This document shows, piece by piece, positions 8,961-18,189 of a DNA stretch of 64,000 nt. Position numbers and translations under genes: made by a program. This stretch comes from Flectobacillus roseus (GTDB lineage Bacteria > Bacteroidota > Bacteroidia > Cytophagales > Spirosomataceae), in NCBI RefSeq assembly GCF_030056665.1, contig NZ_JASHIG010000009.1; one strand, written 5' to 3'. Below the pieces are notes generated by a model that saw only the letters and a list, made by a program, of their open reading frames with translations, was not told the origin of the DNA and searched no databases. The first letter of the stretch is position 1; every line of letters starts with the position of its first letter.

Positions 8961-10856
8961 ATGAGCACAGAACAGAAGGTTGAGGTAAACCTAGAGGAAA
9001 TAAATATTAAAAAACGCCGCTTAGAGGTTATTAAACAAGAACTGAAATCCGAATTTATCGGCATTGACTATATTATTGACGAATTAATCAACTATATCCA
9101 AATCTGGTATTTGATGCCAGATGTTTTGGTTCGCCCGATTGTTGTAAACCTTTGGGGTATGACAGGTGTAGGGAAAACCGATTTGATTCGTCGATTGGTT
9201 TCAAAACTTGAATATCAAGATAGATTTGTAGAAGTCGAGTTATCACATGGCGAAAACTATTGGTACACATCGGTTGCTTCTATTTTTGAGAGTAATTGCA
9301 TCAATGACGGTAAGCCTGCTATTGTATTATTCGATGAAATCCAACGCTTTTATACGATTGACCCTGAAGGAAAAGTAGTTACGAATACCCGTTCTCAGGA
9401 TTTTTGGGAACTGCTATCTGATGGACGACTCTCCAAAAAAGATAATAAAGAGTCGATAGATGAATATATGCAGCGTTATATGCACTCGTCAACGCAGCGT
9501 CAGAAACGAAAAAATAAGCCTGTAGATGATGATGTAGCAGATGATGATGATGATTTGGTTGGATTATGGGAAGCATATAATTTGAAAAAAACATTTGTTC
9601 TCAATGAGTCTGTACATGAAATTGCAGAGATGAAAGAGGATGATATGTTGAAAATTATGCAGCAAAAACGAGATAAAAAGACCGTTTTTGAACCGATTAA
9701 TCATGCCAAGACTTTAATCATTATCAGTGGTAACCTCGACGAAGCATATTCAATGGCCGACGAAGCGGGTGAAACAGATGTAGATGCAGATATTTTTAGG
9801 GCTTTTACCGAAAAAATTACTATCATTGATATTAAAAAGGCGCTATCTAGGAAGTTTAAACCAGAACAAGTCGCACGTTTTGGAAATATTCACTTGATTT
9901 ATCGTTCACTCAAAAAGCAAGATTTTAATGCTCTCATTGATTTGGAAATACGTAAAATTCAAGAAAGAAATATTGAGCATTTTGGGTTGAAAACGACAGT
10001 GACAGATGCCGTTAAACAGCTTGTTTATCAAAATGGGGTATTCCCTGTTCAAGGTGTTAGACCTGTGTTTTCGAGTATTGTGGACGTTGTAGAGGCTAAT
10101 TTGTCTAGTGTTATTTTTGAAGCATTAGTTGAAAGTGCAGAAGAAATTACTTTGGATTATAATTTTGTTGAAAAAGAGCTTATTGCCACTTGGGGCGAAA
10201 CCTCCGAAAAACGAATTCCCTATATAGGTAAGGTAGATTTGATTCGTCAGAACAACTTGCCAGATATGATTGCTAATATCTCAGTACACGAATCTGGTCA
10301 TGCAGTGGCATATTCTTTACTATTGGGTGTTGCACCACTACAGTTGAAGTCAAGAGTAGCGTCGTCGTATGCAGGAGGATTTTCATTTCCCCATCAGATA
10401 CATATGTCGGAGCAAAATGTTTTGAAGAAAATCAAAATTTATTTAGCAGGAGGATTAGCCGAATCATTGATTTTTGGAGAAGAAAACGTCACAATTGCGC
10501 AAAGTTTCGATCGAGAAGATGCAGCAGGATTAGTGATGGAATATATACGAAAATTTGGCTTTGACCGCAATTTCGCATCCTATTACATGAGTTCAGCGGA
10601 ATACAGTATGGATATGACTGTAACTGATTGGCCGATTGAGAAAATGATGAAAAATTTAGAGCAAGAAACACAAGAGCTTTTGGTTCAAAATAAGGATTAT
10701 TTGGTTGCCTTATCGAAAGTGTTATTTCAAAAAGGTAGTTTAAAGCCTCAAGAAGTAGTTGAAATTGCGCAAAAATTCGGTCATACACTCAAAATCCATA
10801 ATGAGAATCACTTGATTATTGCCCCTTATCAGGATACCCTAGATCAGCAATCATAA
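8961..10856 (+). CDS. ClpB-like AAA+ ATPase fused to FtsH-type M41 protease
   Basis: A 631-aa ATP-dependent protease candidate. The N-terminal half is an AAA+ module of the ClpA/ClpB class rather than the FtsH class: Walker A GMTGVGKT (66-73), Walker B IVLFDE (121-126), sensor-1 Asn258 in IIISGN, arginine finger in VARFGN (Arg306) and sensor-2 GVRP (365-368) as in ClpB D2 small domains. A charged insertion (about 181-200, KRKNKP then an Asp run) lies between Walker B and sensor-1. The C-terminal half is an M41 zinc peptidase: HESGH (443-447), LAGGLAESLIFGEENVT (495-511) and the putative third ligand Asp517 in SFDRED, matching the SNDIERA region of FtsH. No TM helices are seen, so it should be soluble, unlike FtsH. 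Substrate and pathway are unknown. It has its own candidate promoter and stands alone. Confidence 0.85.
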   Translation: MSTEQKVEVNLEEINIKKRRLEVIKQELKSEFIGIDYIIDELINYIQIWYLMPDVLVRPIVVNLWGMTGVGKTDLIRRLVSKLEYQDRFVEVELSHGENYWYTSVASIFESNCINDGKPAIVLFDEIQRFYTIDPEGKVVTNTRSQDFWELLSDGRLSKKDNKESIDEYMQRYMHSSTQRQKRKNKPVDDDVADDDDDLVGLWEAYNLKKTFVLNESVHEIAEMKEDDMLKIMQQKRDKKTVFEPINHAKTLIIISGNLDEAYSMADEAGETDVDADIFRAFTEKITIIDIKKALSRKFKPEQVARFGNIHLIYRSLKKQDFNALIDLEIRKIQERNIEHFGLKTTVTDAVKQLVYQNGVFPVQGVRPVFSSIVDVVEANLSSVIFEALVESAEEITLDYNFVEKELIATWGETSEKRIPYIGKVDLIRQNNLPDMIANISVHESGHAVAYSLLLGVAPLQLKSRVASSYAGGFSFPHQIHMSEQNVLKKIKIYLAGGLAESLIFGEENVTIAQSFDREDAAGLVMEYIRKFGFDRNFASYYMSSAEYSMDMTVTDWPIEKMMKNLEQETQELLVQNKDYLVALSKVLFQKGSLKPQEVVEIAQKFGHTLKIHNENHLIIAPYQDTLDQQS

Positions 10857-11127
10857 CAAAACTCGGTATGTCAATGCTTTACAGATTGACGTACCAACTC
10901 TAAAGAGAAAGCAGTATCTTTGTCGTTCGGCTTTGAGCCATCGAATGAAGGATTAAGCCTGATACAATTCTCTTGTAAATATAAAATAATTTTTTTGGCA
11001 TAATTCGGCTTTTGTAAGCGTTGCGCCATTTTTGTACATACACTTTGAGCGGATATAGCATTGAAAAACAGTGACTTAGTAATACTAATTTTATCCTCTT
11101 AGTAAGTGAATTCGATAAATAAGCTTT

Positions 11128-12417
11128 ATGCATAGTACTTATAAAGAAAAAGAAACGGCAGTTTTGGTTGCCGTTCAAACACAGAAACAGAATGCTGCTC
11201 AGACCAAAGAATATCTCGATGAGCTAGCATTTTTGGCAGATACTTCGGGTATCGAAACACTGTACACTTTTACTCAAAAACTCGAACGTCCCGACAACCG
11301 CACGTATGTAGGAAAAGGACGAATGCAAGATATTTTGATGTATGTAATCGACAACGATGTGGATATGATTATCTTCGATGATGAACTTTCTCCTATTCAG
11401 ATTCGTAACATCGAAGCAGAATTTGCACATTTTCAAAAAGAAGTAAAGGTATTAGACCGAAGTTTGCTTATCCTCAACATTTTTGCGATGCGTGCCCAAA
11501 CAGTACAAGCTCGCACGCAGGTAGAGTTGGCACAACAGCAATATATTCTTCCTCGTTTGACACGTATGTGGACCCACTTGTCCAAACAGCGCGGGGGTGT
11601 GGGTATGCGTGGTCCGGGTGAAAAAGAATTAGAAACTGACCGTCGTACAGCCAACGACCGTATCTCATTTTTGAAGGAAAAATTACGCCAAATTGACAAA
11701 CAAGCCCTTACTCAGCGTAAAAATCGTGATAGAATGGTGCGTGTATCTTTGGTTGGCTATACCAACGTTGGTAAATCAACTTTGATGCGCCGTTTAGCAA
11801 AAGCAGATGTATTTGCAGAAAATAAATTGTTTGCAACTGTAGATTCTACCGTTCGTAAAGTTACGATTGATTCTATTCCTTTTTTGTTGTCTGATACCGT
11901 AGGGTTTATCCGAAAATTGCCAACCATGTTGATTGAATCATTCAAATCGACATTAGATGAGGTGCGTGAAGCAGATATTCTATTGCACGTTGTGGATATT
12001 TCACACCCAAATTACGAAGAACAAATTGGGATTGTAAATGATACTTTGACTGAAATTGGTGCAGCGGATAAACCAACGATTTTGGTATTTAACAAAATCG
12101 ATAAGTTTGAGGTAGAACCCGAAACAGAAGAAAAAGAGCAGGACGATTGGGAAGTTGTTCATGGTGAGAATCCTTGGGAAGAAGAGCCAAAAGATCAAGC
12201 TTCGAGAATTCAGAAAGTTACAGAGTTTTTGAAAAAATCATATTTGCACACTCCTCAACCTTTGGCGGTATTTATCTCGGCAGAGCAGAAGGAAAATCTA
12301 GACGAATTAAGAGATACTGTGCTTAATTTGGTAAAAAGTAAGCATATCCAGATTTTCCCTAACTGGCTCAATACTGATGAATCATATACTGAAAATACTG
12401 AAAGCTGGGCAGAATAA
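11128..12417 (+). CDS. hflX: GTPase HflX
   Basis: HflX is a ribosome-associated GTPase that splits or rescues stalled 70S ribosomes under stress. The 429-aa protein has the N-terminal HflX domain (about 10-200) with the family motif RTYVGKGRM (58-66), the glycine-rich QRGGVGMRGPGEKELETDRR segment (154-173) and a coiled linker. The G domain follows: G1 GYTNVGKST (210-218), G3 DTVGF at about 255 and G4 NKID near 322. An acidic insertion (EPETEEKEQDDWE) after G4 is common in Bacteroidota HflX. Another GTG/TTG start further upstream is not needed, because the ATG at 11128 gives a normal N-terminus. tRNA-Arg follows 85 bp downstream. Confidence 0.97.
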   Translation: MHSTYKEKETAVLVAVQTQKQNAAQTKEYLDELAFLADTSGIETLYTFTQKLERPDNRTYVGKGRMQDILMYVIDNDVDMIIFDDELSPIQIRNIEAEFAHFQKEVKVLDRSLLILNIFAMRAQTVQARTQVELAQQQYILPRLTRMWTHLSKQRGGVGMRGPGEKELETDRRTANDRISFLKEKLRQIDKQALTQRKNRDRMVRVSLVGYTNVGKSTLMRRLAKADVFAENKLFATVDSTVRKVTIDSIPFLLSDTVGFIRKLPTMLIESFKSTLDEVREADILLHVVDISHPNYEEQIGIVNDTLTEIGAADKPTILVFNKIDKFEVEPETEEKEQDDWEVVHGENPWEEEPKDQASRIQKVTEFLKKSYLHTPQPLAVFISAEQKENLDELRDTVLNLVKSKHIQIFPNWLNTDESYTENTESWAE

Positions 12418-12480
12418 AGTCCCTGTTTCGATTTGAGAAACTTTTAATTACTTACTTTTTTAAGTAATTTTGTTCTGTGT

Positions 12481-12498
12481 GGTCTCGTATGGTAGACC
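12481..12498 (+). other. Small hairpin in tRNA leader
   Basis: GGTCT and AGACC form a 5-bp stem just 4 bases before the tRNA 5' end. A -7 motif TAATTTTG (12465-12472) lies before it, suggesting that the tRNA has its own short-leader promoter. The stem may mark the 5' processing boundary. Confidence 0.35.
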
Positions 12499-12502
12499 AC
12501 TT

Positions 12503-12577
12503 GGCACTGTAGTTCAATGGATAGAATAGGCGTTTCCTAAACGTTTGATGCGGGTTCGATTCCCGCCGGAGCCACCA
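12503..12577 (+). tRNA. tRNA-Arg (anticodon CCT), CCA encoded
   Basis: The cloverleaf folds well. The acceptor GGCACTG pairs with CGGAGCC (one A-A mismatch), and the D arm is GTTC/GAAT. The anticodon stem GGCGT/ACGTT carries loop TTCCTAA, giving anticodon CCT at 12536-12538. The T arm is GCGGG-TTCGATT-CCCGC. Discriminator A12574 is followed by an encoded CCA (12575-12577). CCT reads the AGG arginine codon. The 3' half is overlapped on the minus strand by the end of the gene at 12537-13118. Confidence 0.95.
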
Positions 12578-13118
12578 CATTTTCTAATACTTCTTCTTGT
12601 TTCTCCCTCTTTTTCATGCTTGCTTTGATTTGTGCTACTAAATTGCGGTAGGTAAAAAAGTAAAAGAACATCCCTTTTTCGGCACGATTAAGCTTGTATT
12701 TTCCAGAGGTATAAACCGATAATGTGTATTTTTCTATTCCCAAAATCCTTTCTAAGTCTTCAAACTTTAGTTTTTGCTGTGCCATTTTATCCAAAATCCA
12801 CTGAGCATCTACTACGTCAGTATTTGTTGGAATAAAAAGTTTGACGCCAATACGTAACCTTCTTCCATATAAAAATGGACTAAAAACTTCTTCTGTAACC
12901 TTCACCAAAACTTCTTTGATATTGGGTTCATTTTCTTCCTTTTGGAGCTGACTTGTTTGAATGATTATCTCATGCTCCGTGACTTTCATGGTTTTAAATA
13001 ACACACGATGTTTTTTCATTTGAGTTATGGCTCTTTGCTCAAGAGCGGCTTTGAGGGTCGAGCTCAGATGCTCAAAGCGATGTAAATTGTCGAACTTAGG
13101 TGTCATAATAGTACACAA
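12537..13118 (-). CDS. Unknown protein, C-terminus encoded antisense to tRNA-Arg
   Basis: A 193-aa protein I cannot assign. Residues 1-100 look alpha/beta with many Lys and Glu. Residues about 113-160 (KLKFEDLERILGIEKYTLSVY and on) resemble a helix-turn-helix-like region. Because no stop occurs before the tRNA, the last 12 residues (VAPAGIEPASNV) are encoded by the antisense of the tRNA 3' half, and the TAG stop abuts the anticodon. The GIEPAS ending is a familiar by-product of frames running into tRNA genes. Start choice is uncertain: Met1 at 13118 or Met5 at 13106. A gene abutting a tRNA 3' end can mark an integrated element, but I see no integrase in the next kilobases. Confidence 0.55.
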   Translation of the reverse strand: MCTIMTPKFDNLHRFEHLSSTLKAALEQRAITQMKKHRVLFKTMKVTEHEIIIQTSQLQKEENEPNIKEVLVKVTEEVFSPFLYGRRLRIGVKLFIPTNTDVVDAQWILDKMAQQKLKFEDLERILGIEKYTLSVYTSGKYKLNRAEKGMFFYFFTYRNLVAQIKASMKKREKQEEVLENVVAPAGIEPASNV

Positions 13119-13544
13119 TAGTGGGAATTTAATAAATTAGAGAGATTACTACCTTATTGAAAAATGTAAAACTAAAATAAATTGAGTTTGAGATACTGAA
13201 TTAAAAGTGGTAGAATTTTGAATTTGTTGATTGTTTTTATCGAAAAAACATAAAAAATGTAGCTTTCAGAGAGGAAAAATGATATTTGGGTGTGTTTGGA
13301 TAACTCGATAGAAATATTGATAGGATAAAGTTACAAAACTTTGGATAAAAAAAGCAATTATACTCAATTTTTTGAAGATTCAGTTTTTAGCAACCTAATC
13401 AACTGCATCAAGTTTGGAAAAAATGAAAAAATAAGGCTCTGATAGTCACATTATTAAATACTTTTTTAGGAAAAAATACAACTTCGTTCCAACCTTCCGT
13501 TGATTTTACGCACTCTTTAAAGCAAAACAAATCAACACAACATT
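13119..13544. other. AT-rich spacer, no feature seen
   Basis: These 426 bases between divergent genes are highly AT-rich. I find no open frame of note, no repeat family member, no hairpin terminator and no convincing TAnnTTTG promoter box, although the lipoprotein gene at 13545 must be expressed from here. Confidence 0.5.
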
Positions 13545-14243
13545 ATGAAAAAATACCTTTTTAGTATCATCGCTGCGGCTACTTTGATGTCTTGTTCTGA
13601 CAATGATAGCTTTCCTACACGCTTTGTTTTATCTGATAAATTTACGACAAACAGTCAAGGTTGGGTAGGTGATTTTGCAGATTATCCAACAACCGATTCT
13701 GTGTTTTATGAGTTGAGCTACAGTCATGCCAAACTACCTGCACCATTGGATACAGCGAAAAAAGCTCTACGAATTTCAGGTAATAATCACAGCGATGATT
13801 TATTTATGTTCTTGAAAAAGAAAGTAACAGGTCTTAAACCTAATCAGACGTACAATGCCAAATTTGAGGTGGAGTTTGCAAGTACAGTACCCAACGGTAT
13901 GATGGGAGTGGGTGGTTCGCCAGGCGAGAGTGTGTATTTCGGAGCAGGATTTAGCGCAATCGAACCAAAAAAAGAGGTTGATAACGGCTATTACAGAATC
14001 AAAAATGTAGGAAAAATTTCCCAAGCTGCTGACGGAAAAGACATGAAAGTAATGGGAAATGTAGCGAATGGAACAGACAAAAATCAATACACTTTGGTTA
14101 AACGTTCGGGAACATTTACGGGTAAAACCGACGCTCAAGGACAATTATGGTTGATGATTGGTACCGACTCAGGCTTTGAAGCTACTACAACTTTGTACTA
14201 TACAGGTGTAAATGTAGAGTTTATTGAGGTGACAAATCAGTAG
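13545..14243 (+). CDS. Secreted lipoprotein of unknown function
   Basis: A 232-aa product with a lipoprotein signal peptide: MKKYLFSIIAAATLMSC, lipobox LMSC with Cys17. The rest is beta-rich. Features such as DKFTTNSQGWVGDFADYP at the start and a final strand GVNVEFIEVTN, together with LKPNQTYNAKFEVEFA, resemble a jelly-roll fold like carbohydrate-binding or CBM-like domains. No catalytic motif is evident. It ends 14 bp before a perfect hairpin shared with the convergent ebo operon. It is probably a surface or periplasmic lipoprotein, but the function is unknown. Confidence 0.75.
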   Translation: MKKYLFSIIAAATLMSCSDNDSFPTRFVLSDKFTTNSQGWVGDFADYPTTDSVFYELSYSHAKLPAPLDTAKKALRISGNNHSDDLFMFLKKKVTGLKPNQTYNAKFEVEFASTVPNGMMGVGGSPGESVYFGAGFSAIEPKKEVDNGYYRIKNVGKISQAADGKDMKVMGNVANGTDKNQYTLVKRSGTFTGKTDAQGQLWLMIGTDSGFEATTTLYYTGVNVEFIEVTNQ

Positions 14244-14256
14244 TTTTTAAATGATG

Positions 14257-14294
14257 TTACTGAGCGATTGTGTTGTCTTTCAATCGCTCAGTAA
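14257..14294. terminator. Bidirectional terminator between lipoprotein gene and eboF
   Basis: TTACTGAGCGATTG (14257-14270) is the perfect reverse complement of CAATCGCTCAGTAA (14281-14294), with a 10-base loop. It sits between two converging stop codons. Confidence 0.8.
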
Positions 14295-14301
14295 GATTTT
14301 A

Positions 14302-15669
14302 TTAGTTTACCAAATGTTCCCAAATGACTTGATAAACTTCAGTAGCATCGATTTCCTTTTTGTCGATTGCTTTGTCTGTTACAAGGATTGGATAATATTC
14401 TTTACCAATATTGATACCACCATGCGAGCCTTTTACCAGTGTGGCATCTAATGGAATAACATCCATCAAGTATCTGAATCCAAGTAATTTACGCGCAAGT
14501 TTATAAGCAGCGCGTAACTTAATCAAAGGATTTTTAGGATTCATAAACATCTCAACTGGGTCATACCCTGGCTTGCGGTGAATATCCACCAAACGTGCAT
14601 AGTCAGGTGCTACTGCATCGTCGAACCAATAGTAATAGGTAAACCAGCTATCTGCGTCGGCCATTAAGACAAAATCGCCTGAACGCTCATGGTCAAGGTG
14701 GTAATCTTTTTTTGTATTTTCGTCTAAAACTAAGGCTACCCCAGCAATATTATTTAAGATTGTTCTTACCTTTTCAAGCTGTGTTTTGTCGTTGACATAC
14801 ACGTGTGCTATTTGGTGATCGGCGGTGGCAAAAGCTTTTGAAGCACCTGCATCCAACAGTTCTAACCCTTTTTCTACACGTACATTGATTAAGTTATTTT
14901 CTCTTAAAATACGATTGACATGGATTGGATTGTTGACCGTATTGATACCATATTCAGAAAGTAAAATAATATTACAATCTTTCTGGCGATAATGCATCAC
15001 TAAATCTTCCACCAACTTATCTACTTCGCCCAATTCTTTATGAATTTTCGTGAAATCAACCCCATATTTTTGTAAACAATAATCCAAATGTGGGAGGTAG
15101 ATTAAGGTCAACGTAGGGTCATGTTTTTTGTCTACCCAAACAGAAGCATCGGCTATCCATTTCGAAGATTTAAGGTTGGCATTGGGACCCCAAAAGTTGA
15201 AAAGTGGAAATGTTCCAAGTTCAGCTTGTAGCTCATCTCTCAAACTCGAAGGGTGAGAATAACAGTCGGGTGCTTTTACACCATCAGCATGATATTGAGG
15301 TCTTGGTGTTACGGAATAATCGGCAGTTGAATACATATTATACCACCAAAACATCTTTGAGCAAGTAAAGTTGGGGTCTAATTTTTTTGCAGCATCCCAG
15401 ATTTTTTCCGACTGTACCAACTTATTAGACTGTTTCCAAAACTTTACCTCAGATTCAGTACGATCATACCAACCATTACCTACGATTCCATGTTCTGTAG
15501 GGAATTTGCCTGTTACATAAGTGCTTTGTGCTGTAGTAGTTACCGCAGGAAGTACAGGTTTGATATGGGTAAAATGATGATCTTCAAAATACTTTTTCAA
15601 AAATGGTGTATGTTCACCAATTACGCTGGTGCTAAGCCCAACTATATCAATAACAACAGTTTTTTTCAT
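14302..15669 (-). CDS. eboF: EboF-type alkaline phosphatase/phosphodiesterase family protein
   Basis: Last gene of the ebo cluster. The 455-aa protein belongs to the type I phosphodiesterase/nucleotide pyrophosphatase branch of the alkaline phosphatase superfamily. Metal-binding Asp8 lies in VIDIVGLS; the nucleophile is one of Thr44-46 in PAVTTTAQSTYVTG. Later ligands are likely in LLSEYGIN, FATADHQIAHVYV and KGSHGGINIGKEYYP. There is no signal peptide, so it acts in the cytoplasm. The substrate is unknown; in ebo clusters the gene is conserved but not functionally solved. It starts 33 bp after the eboE stop, consistent with co-transcription. The symbol rests on family plus order of neighbours. 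Confidence 0.85.
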   Translation of the reverse strand: MKKTVVIDIVGLSTSVIGEHTPFLKKYFEDHHFTHIKPVLPAVTTTAQSTYVTGKFPTEHGIVGNGWYDRTESEVKFWKQSNKLVQSEKIWDAAKKLDPNFTCSKMFWWYNMYSTADYSVTPRPQYHADGVKAPDCYSHPSSLRDELQAELGTFPLFNFWGPNANLKSSKWIADASVWVDKKHDPTLTLIYLPHLDYCLQKYGVDFTKIHKELGEVDKLVEDLVMHYRQKDCNIILLSEYGINTVNNPIHVNRILRENNLINVRVEKGLELLDAGASKAFATADHQIAHVYVNDKTQLEKVRTILNNIAGVALVLDENTKKDYHLDHERSGDFVLMADADSWFTYYYWFDDAVAPDYARLVDIHRKPGYDPVEMFMNPKNPLIKLRAAYKLARKLLGFRYLMDVIPLDATLVKGSHGGINIGKEYYPILVTDKAIDKKEIDATEVYQVIWEHLVN

Positions 15670-15702
15670 ATTTCTAAAAAATTGGGAGCAATAAATTTAG
15701 GG

Positions 15703-16899
15703 CTAGACTAAGGTTTTTACCCATGCGATTTCTCGAACAATAGAGTCATTTAATGGCGCCTGCACTTCTGCGGGCAACACTCCCCATGTGTATGTTTCGA
15801 TTTCGAGATGATTGGTGGCAGGCTTTTGTTTATGCAAAGCCAATGTTTCAACAATATCGTTTCTGGTTGATGACAAAAGTCCGTAATGTTCGATAAACAA
15901 AGGGACGTGGAAATGTACTCGCCATTCTTGATAAGACACCGTTTGTGCAGCTATTAAAGCATCGCCAAGGTCAGTGAATTTCTCAAAACTTCCATCTTCT
16001 TTTAACGCGACTACTTGGTGCAAATAGGTAGGTTCGTTGTATTGTGCCAAAGCTGCGAGTTTTTCCACTTTTTGCTCATCAAATACTACTCGAATCGCTG
16101 AACTAACCTGAAACTTGCCAATTTTAATCCCTAATTCCGCTAGTTTTGCCAAAGCCGCTTCAGGCTTTTCGTAGCTTACTGCAAAATGGCAAATATCATA
16201 GCATAGTTGGACATGCGTATGAATTAGGTCTTCTATTTGCTTGTCTGTTAGGTTCTTATCTTTAAAATGTTCTTTGGCTGTTGGCAGTAATATATGTTGA
16301 TACCAGTCGATGAACTCAGCCGAATTTTCTAAGATACCATCTGGTTCTGGTTCTATATCCAAGTGTAATATTTTGCCCGTCGTTTGCTGAATTTCAGCCA
16401 GTTTTTCAACTACTTGTAAAATATGTGTCGTCGAAATAGCAATGGCTTCAGCTAGTTTTTGAGGCGTTTTCCACCAATAACGATAGGAGAGAGGCGAGGT
16501 CGAAATACCACCTTCTTGCATATCGGTTGGTAAAATGTCTGCCAATATTTCAAACATTCGGATGGTATAATCACGACGATTGCTGGTAGTCCAATCGGGT
16601 GCATGAACTTGGTCTTTTACTACAGCATCATGAAAATCTCCGTAGGGAAATCCATTCATCGTAAATACATAACAATTTTGCTCAGATAGCCAATTTTTGA
16701 AAGTTTCAAGATGATCTTTTTGACTTAAATCAATACTCGCCTGATTAGCTAATCGTAAGCCAATTCCCATCGGTGCATCAGGGCTTACCTGTTGTTTGAT
16801 TATGGGAATACTATTTTGAAGTACCGAAAAATGATGTTGCCAATCTTCGCCTGTATGGATATTGCTACAATAAGTCAAATGACCATTGGGAGTTTTCAT
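15703..16899 (-). CDS. eboE: EboE, TIM-barrel metabolite traffic protein
   Basis: The 398-aa product has the TIM-barrel pattern of sugar-phosphate isomerase/epimerase proteins. Landmarks: HLTYCSNIHTGEDWQHHF at the start, a hallmark EboE N-terminus; the metal-site style motifs LHLDIEPEPDG and CYDICHFAVSYEKPE; and FHVPLFIEHYGLLSSTRNDI near the end. Proteins of this family are described as metabolite traffic protein EboE. In cyanobacteria the ebo genes are needed for export of the scytonemin precursor to the periplasm; the chemical role of EboE is unknown. Its neighbours are eboD (29 bp before) and eboF (33 bp after), giving the compact D-E-F unit. Confidence 0.9.
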   Translation of the reverse strand: MKTPNGHLTYCSNIHTGEDWQHHFSVLQNSIPIIKQQVSPDAPMGIGLRLANQASIDLSQKDHLETFKNWLSEQNCYVFTMNGFPYGDFHDAVVKDQVHAPDWTTSNRRDYTIRMFEILADILPTDMQEGGISTSPLSYRYWWKTPQKLAEAIAISTTHILQVVEKLAEIQQTTGKILHLDIEPEPDGILENSAEFIDWYQHILLPTAKEHFKDKNLTDKQIEDLIHTHVQLCYDICHFAVSYEKPEAALAKLAELGIKIGKFQVSSAIRVVFDEQKVEKLAALAQYNEPTYLHQVVALKEDGSFEKFTDLGDALIAAQTVSYQEWRVHFHVPLFIEHYGLLSSTRNDIVETLALHKQKPATNHLEIETYTWGVLPAEVQAPLNDSIVREIAWVKTLV

Positions 16900-16928
16900 G
16901 CTAGTTTATTGTTAATGTCCTAAAAGCC

Positions 16929-18083
16929 CTAAAATACACAAACCTTCGAAGCTAGATAATCTACGGCTTGTTTTACTAATTCAAAATCTATCTCGTGGAC
17001 TTCCTCACCTTTGCCTAATGCTTTTAAAAGAGTGATGGTTAGTTGACCACCAAGATGTTCCCTAAATTCATTTAAGCCTTTCCAAAGATTGATTTTATCA
17101 TTTTCTGCTAAAGCAGGTTGATATAGCTCAAAGCCTAAATTTTGTAAAAGTGTAATGATTCTCTGCAAATCATTTTCGGTTAAATCACCTTTGAGATGCG
17201 AATACACCGAATCCAAGGCAATACCAATCGCAACAGCTTCGCCGTGACGAATACTAAAATTGGTAAGATATTCTAATTTATGTGCAGCCCAATGCCCAAA
17301 ATCCAAAGGTCTTGCTGAGCCACTTTCAAATGGGTCGCCACTAGAGATATGCTGAACGTGTAATTCTGCACAACGGAAAATATGCTGGTACATGGCGTCT
17401 TCATCACGATTTGCCAAAGCAAAAGCATGATCTTCGAGCCATGTGAAAAACGTCAAATCCTTGATTAAGGCTACTTTAACGGCTTCTGCAATGCCAGAAC
17501 GCCAATCACGGTCGTTGAGGGTTGTCAAGAAATTACTATCGTTGAACACTGCTACAGGGGGAGCAAATGTGCCTAGGAAATTCTTTTTTCCGATATAGTT
17601 AATCCCATTTTTTACCCCAACACCCGAATCATTCTGTGACAAAACCGTCGTTGGAATGCGGATATGCTTGACACCACGATGCGCCACTGCCGAAGCGTAG
17701 CCTGTCATGTCCAGAAATGCACCGCCACCTATAGCAGCCACAAACGAATGGCGGTCGATACCATAAGTATCAATCGCTTCGAGAGCTTTGTCGAAATAAC
17801 TAGGTTGATTTTTGACGATTTCTCCTCCTGGCAATACCAGAATATCTGAAGCAAGTTCAATGGCATCTTGGGTTGCAAAATACTTACGAATAGCATCTTG
17901 CAAGTAAGGATGTGCCTCGGCAACGCCTTCGTCAATGAGAAAAAGTATTTTCTTTTTGAAGGTTGGACTACCGTAATTACGGAGAAAATCTATGAATAAG
18001 GAGTTTTCAGGCGCAAATAAGTTTTTAGTAAATTGGATATTATAAGAAAAATGTACCTGAAAAGATTGCTGAATAACTGACAT
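16929..18083 (-). CDS. eboD: EboD, 3-dehydroquinate synthase-like protein
   Basis: A 384-aa member of the dehydroquinate synthase (sugar-phosphate cyclase) superfamily. The NAD-binding motifs are PGGE at 85-88 and GGGAFLDMTGYASAVAHRG from 119, and the zinc/catalytic segment includes NGINYIGKKNFLGTF and DFGHWAAHKLE with the zinc His. It differs from housekeeping AroB in spacing and substitutions, as do the EboD/sugar cyclase relatives. It may form a cyclitol or related ring compound rather than dehydroquinate; this is inference. The start ATG 18083 gives a normal N-terminus. The 267-bp gap to eboC contains dispersed repeats, so a new promoter or processed transcript is possible. Confidence 0.88.
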   Translation of the reverse strand: MSVIQQSFQVHFSYNIQFTKNLFAPENSLFIDFLRNYGSPTFKKKILFLIDEGVAEAHPYLQDAIRKYFATQDAIELASDILVLPGGEIVKNQPSYFDKALEAIDTYGIDRHSFVAAIGGGAFLDMTGYASAVAHRGVKHIRIPTTVLSQNDSGVGVKNGINYIGKKNFLGTFAPPVAVFNDSNFLTTLNDRDWRSGIAEAVKVALIKDLTFFTWLEDHAFALANRDEDAMYQHIFRCAELHVQHISSGDPFESGSARPLDFGHWAAHKLEYLTNFSIRHGEAVAIGIALDSVYSHLKGDLTENDLQRIITLLQNLGFELYQPALAENDKINLWKGLNEFREHLGGQLTITLLKALGKGEEVHEIDFELVKQAVDYLASKVCVF

Positions 18084-18189
18084 TGAATTAAGATTTTAAG
18101 TCATTTAGTGCCAAAGAATATTGTCGGGCGCTAAGTCATACAATTAACATGTGGTGATTTTTTAGTTATGAATTGTGAATTAAATTCAA

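Noticed and set aside
11224..11699. Minus-strand frames inside hflX
   Set aside because: Shadows of the hflX coding sequence; Cys/Arg-rich translations with no domain.
12503..14243. Integrated phage or ICE at tRNA-Arg
   Set aside because: No integrase or direct repeat of the tRNA end within the next kilobases; only the overlapping gene hints at it.
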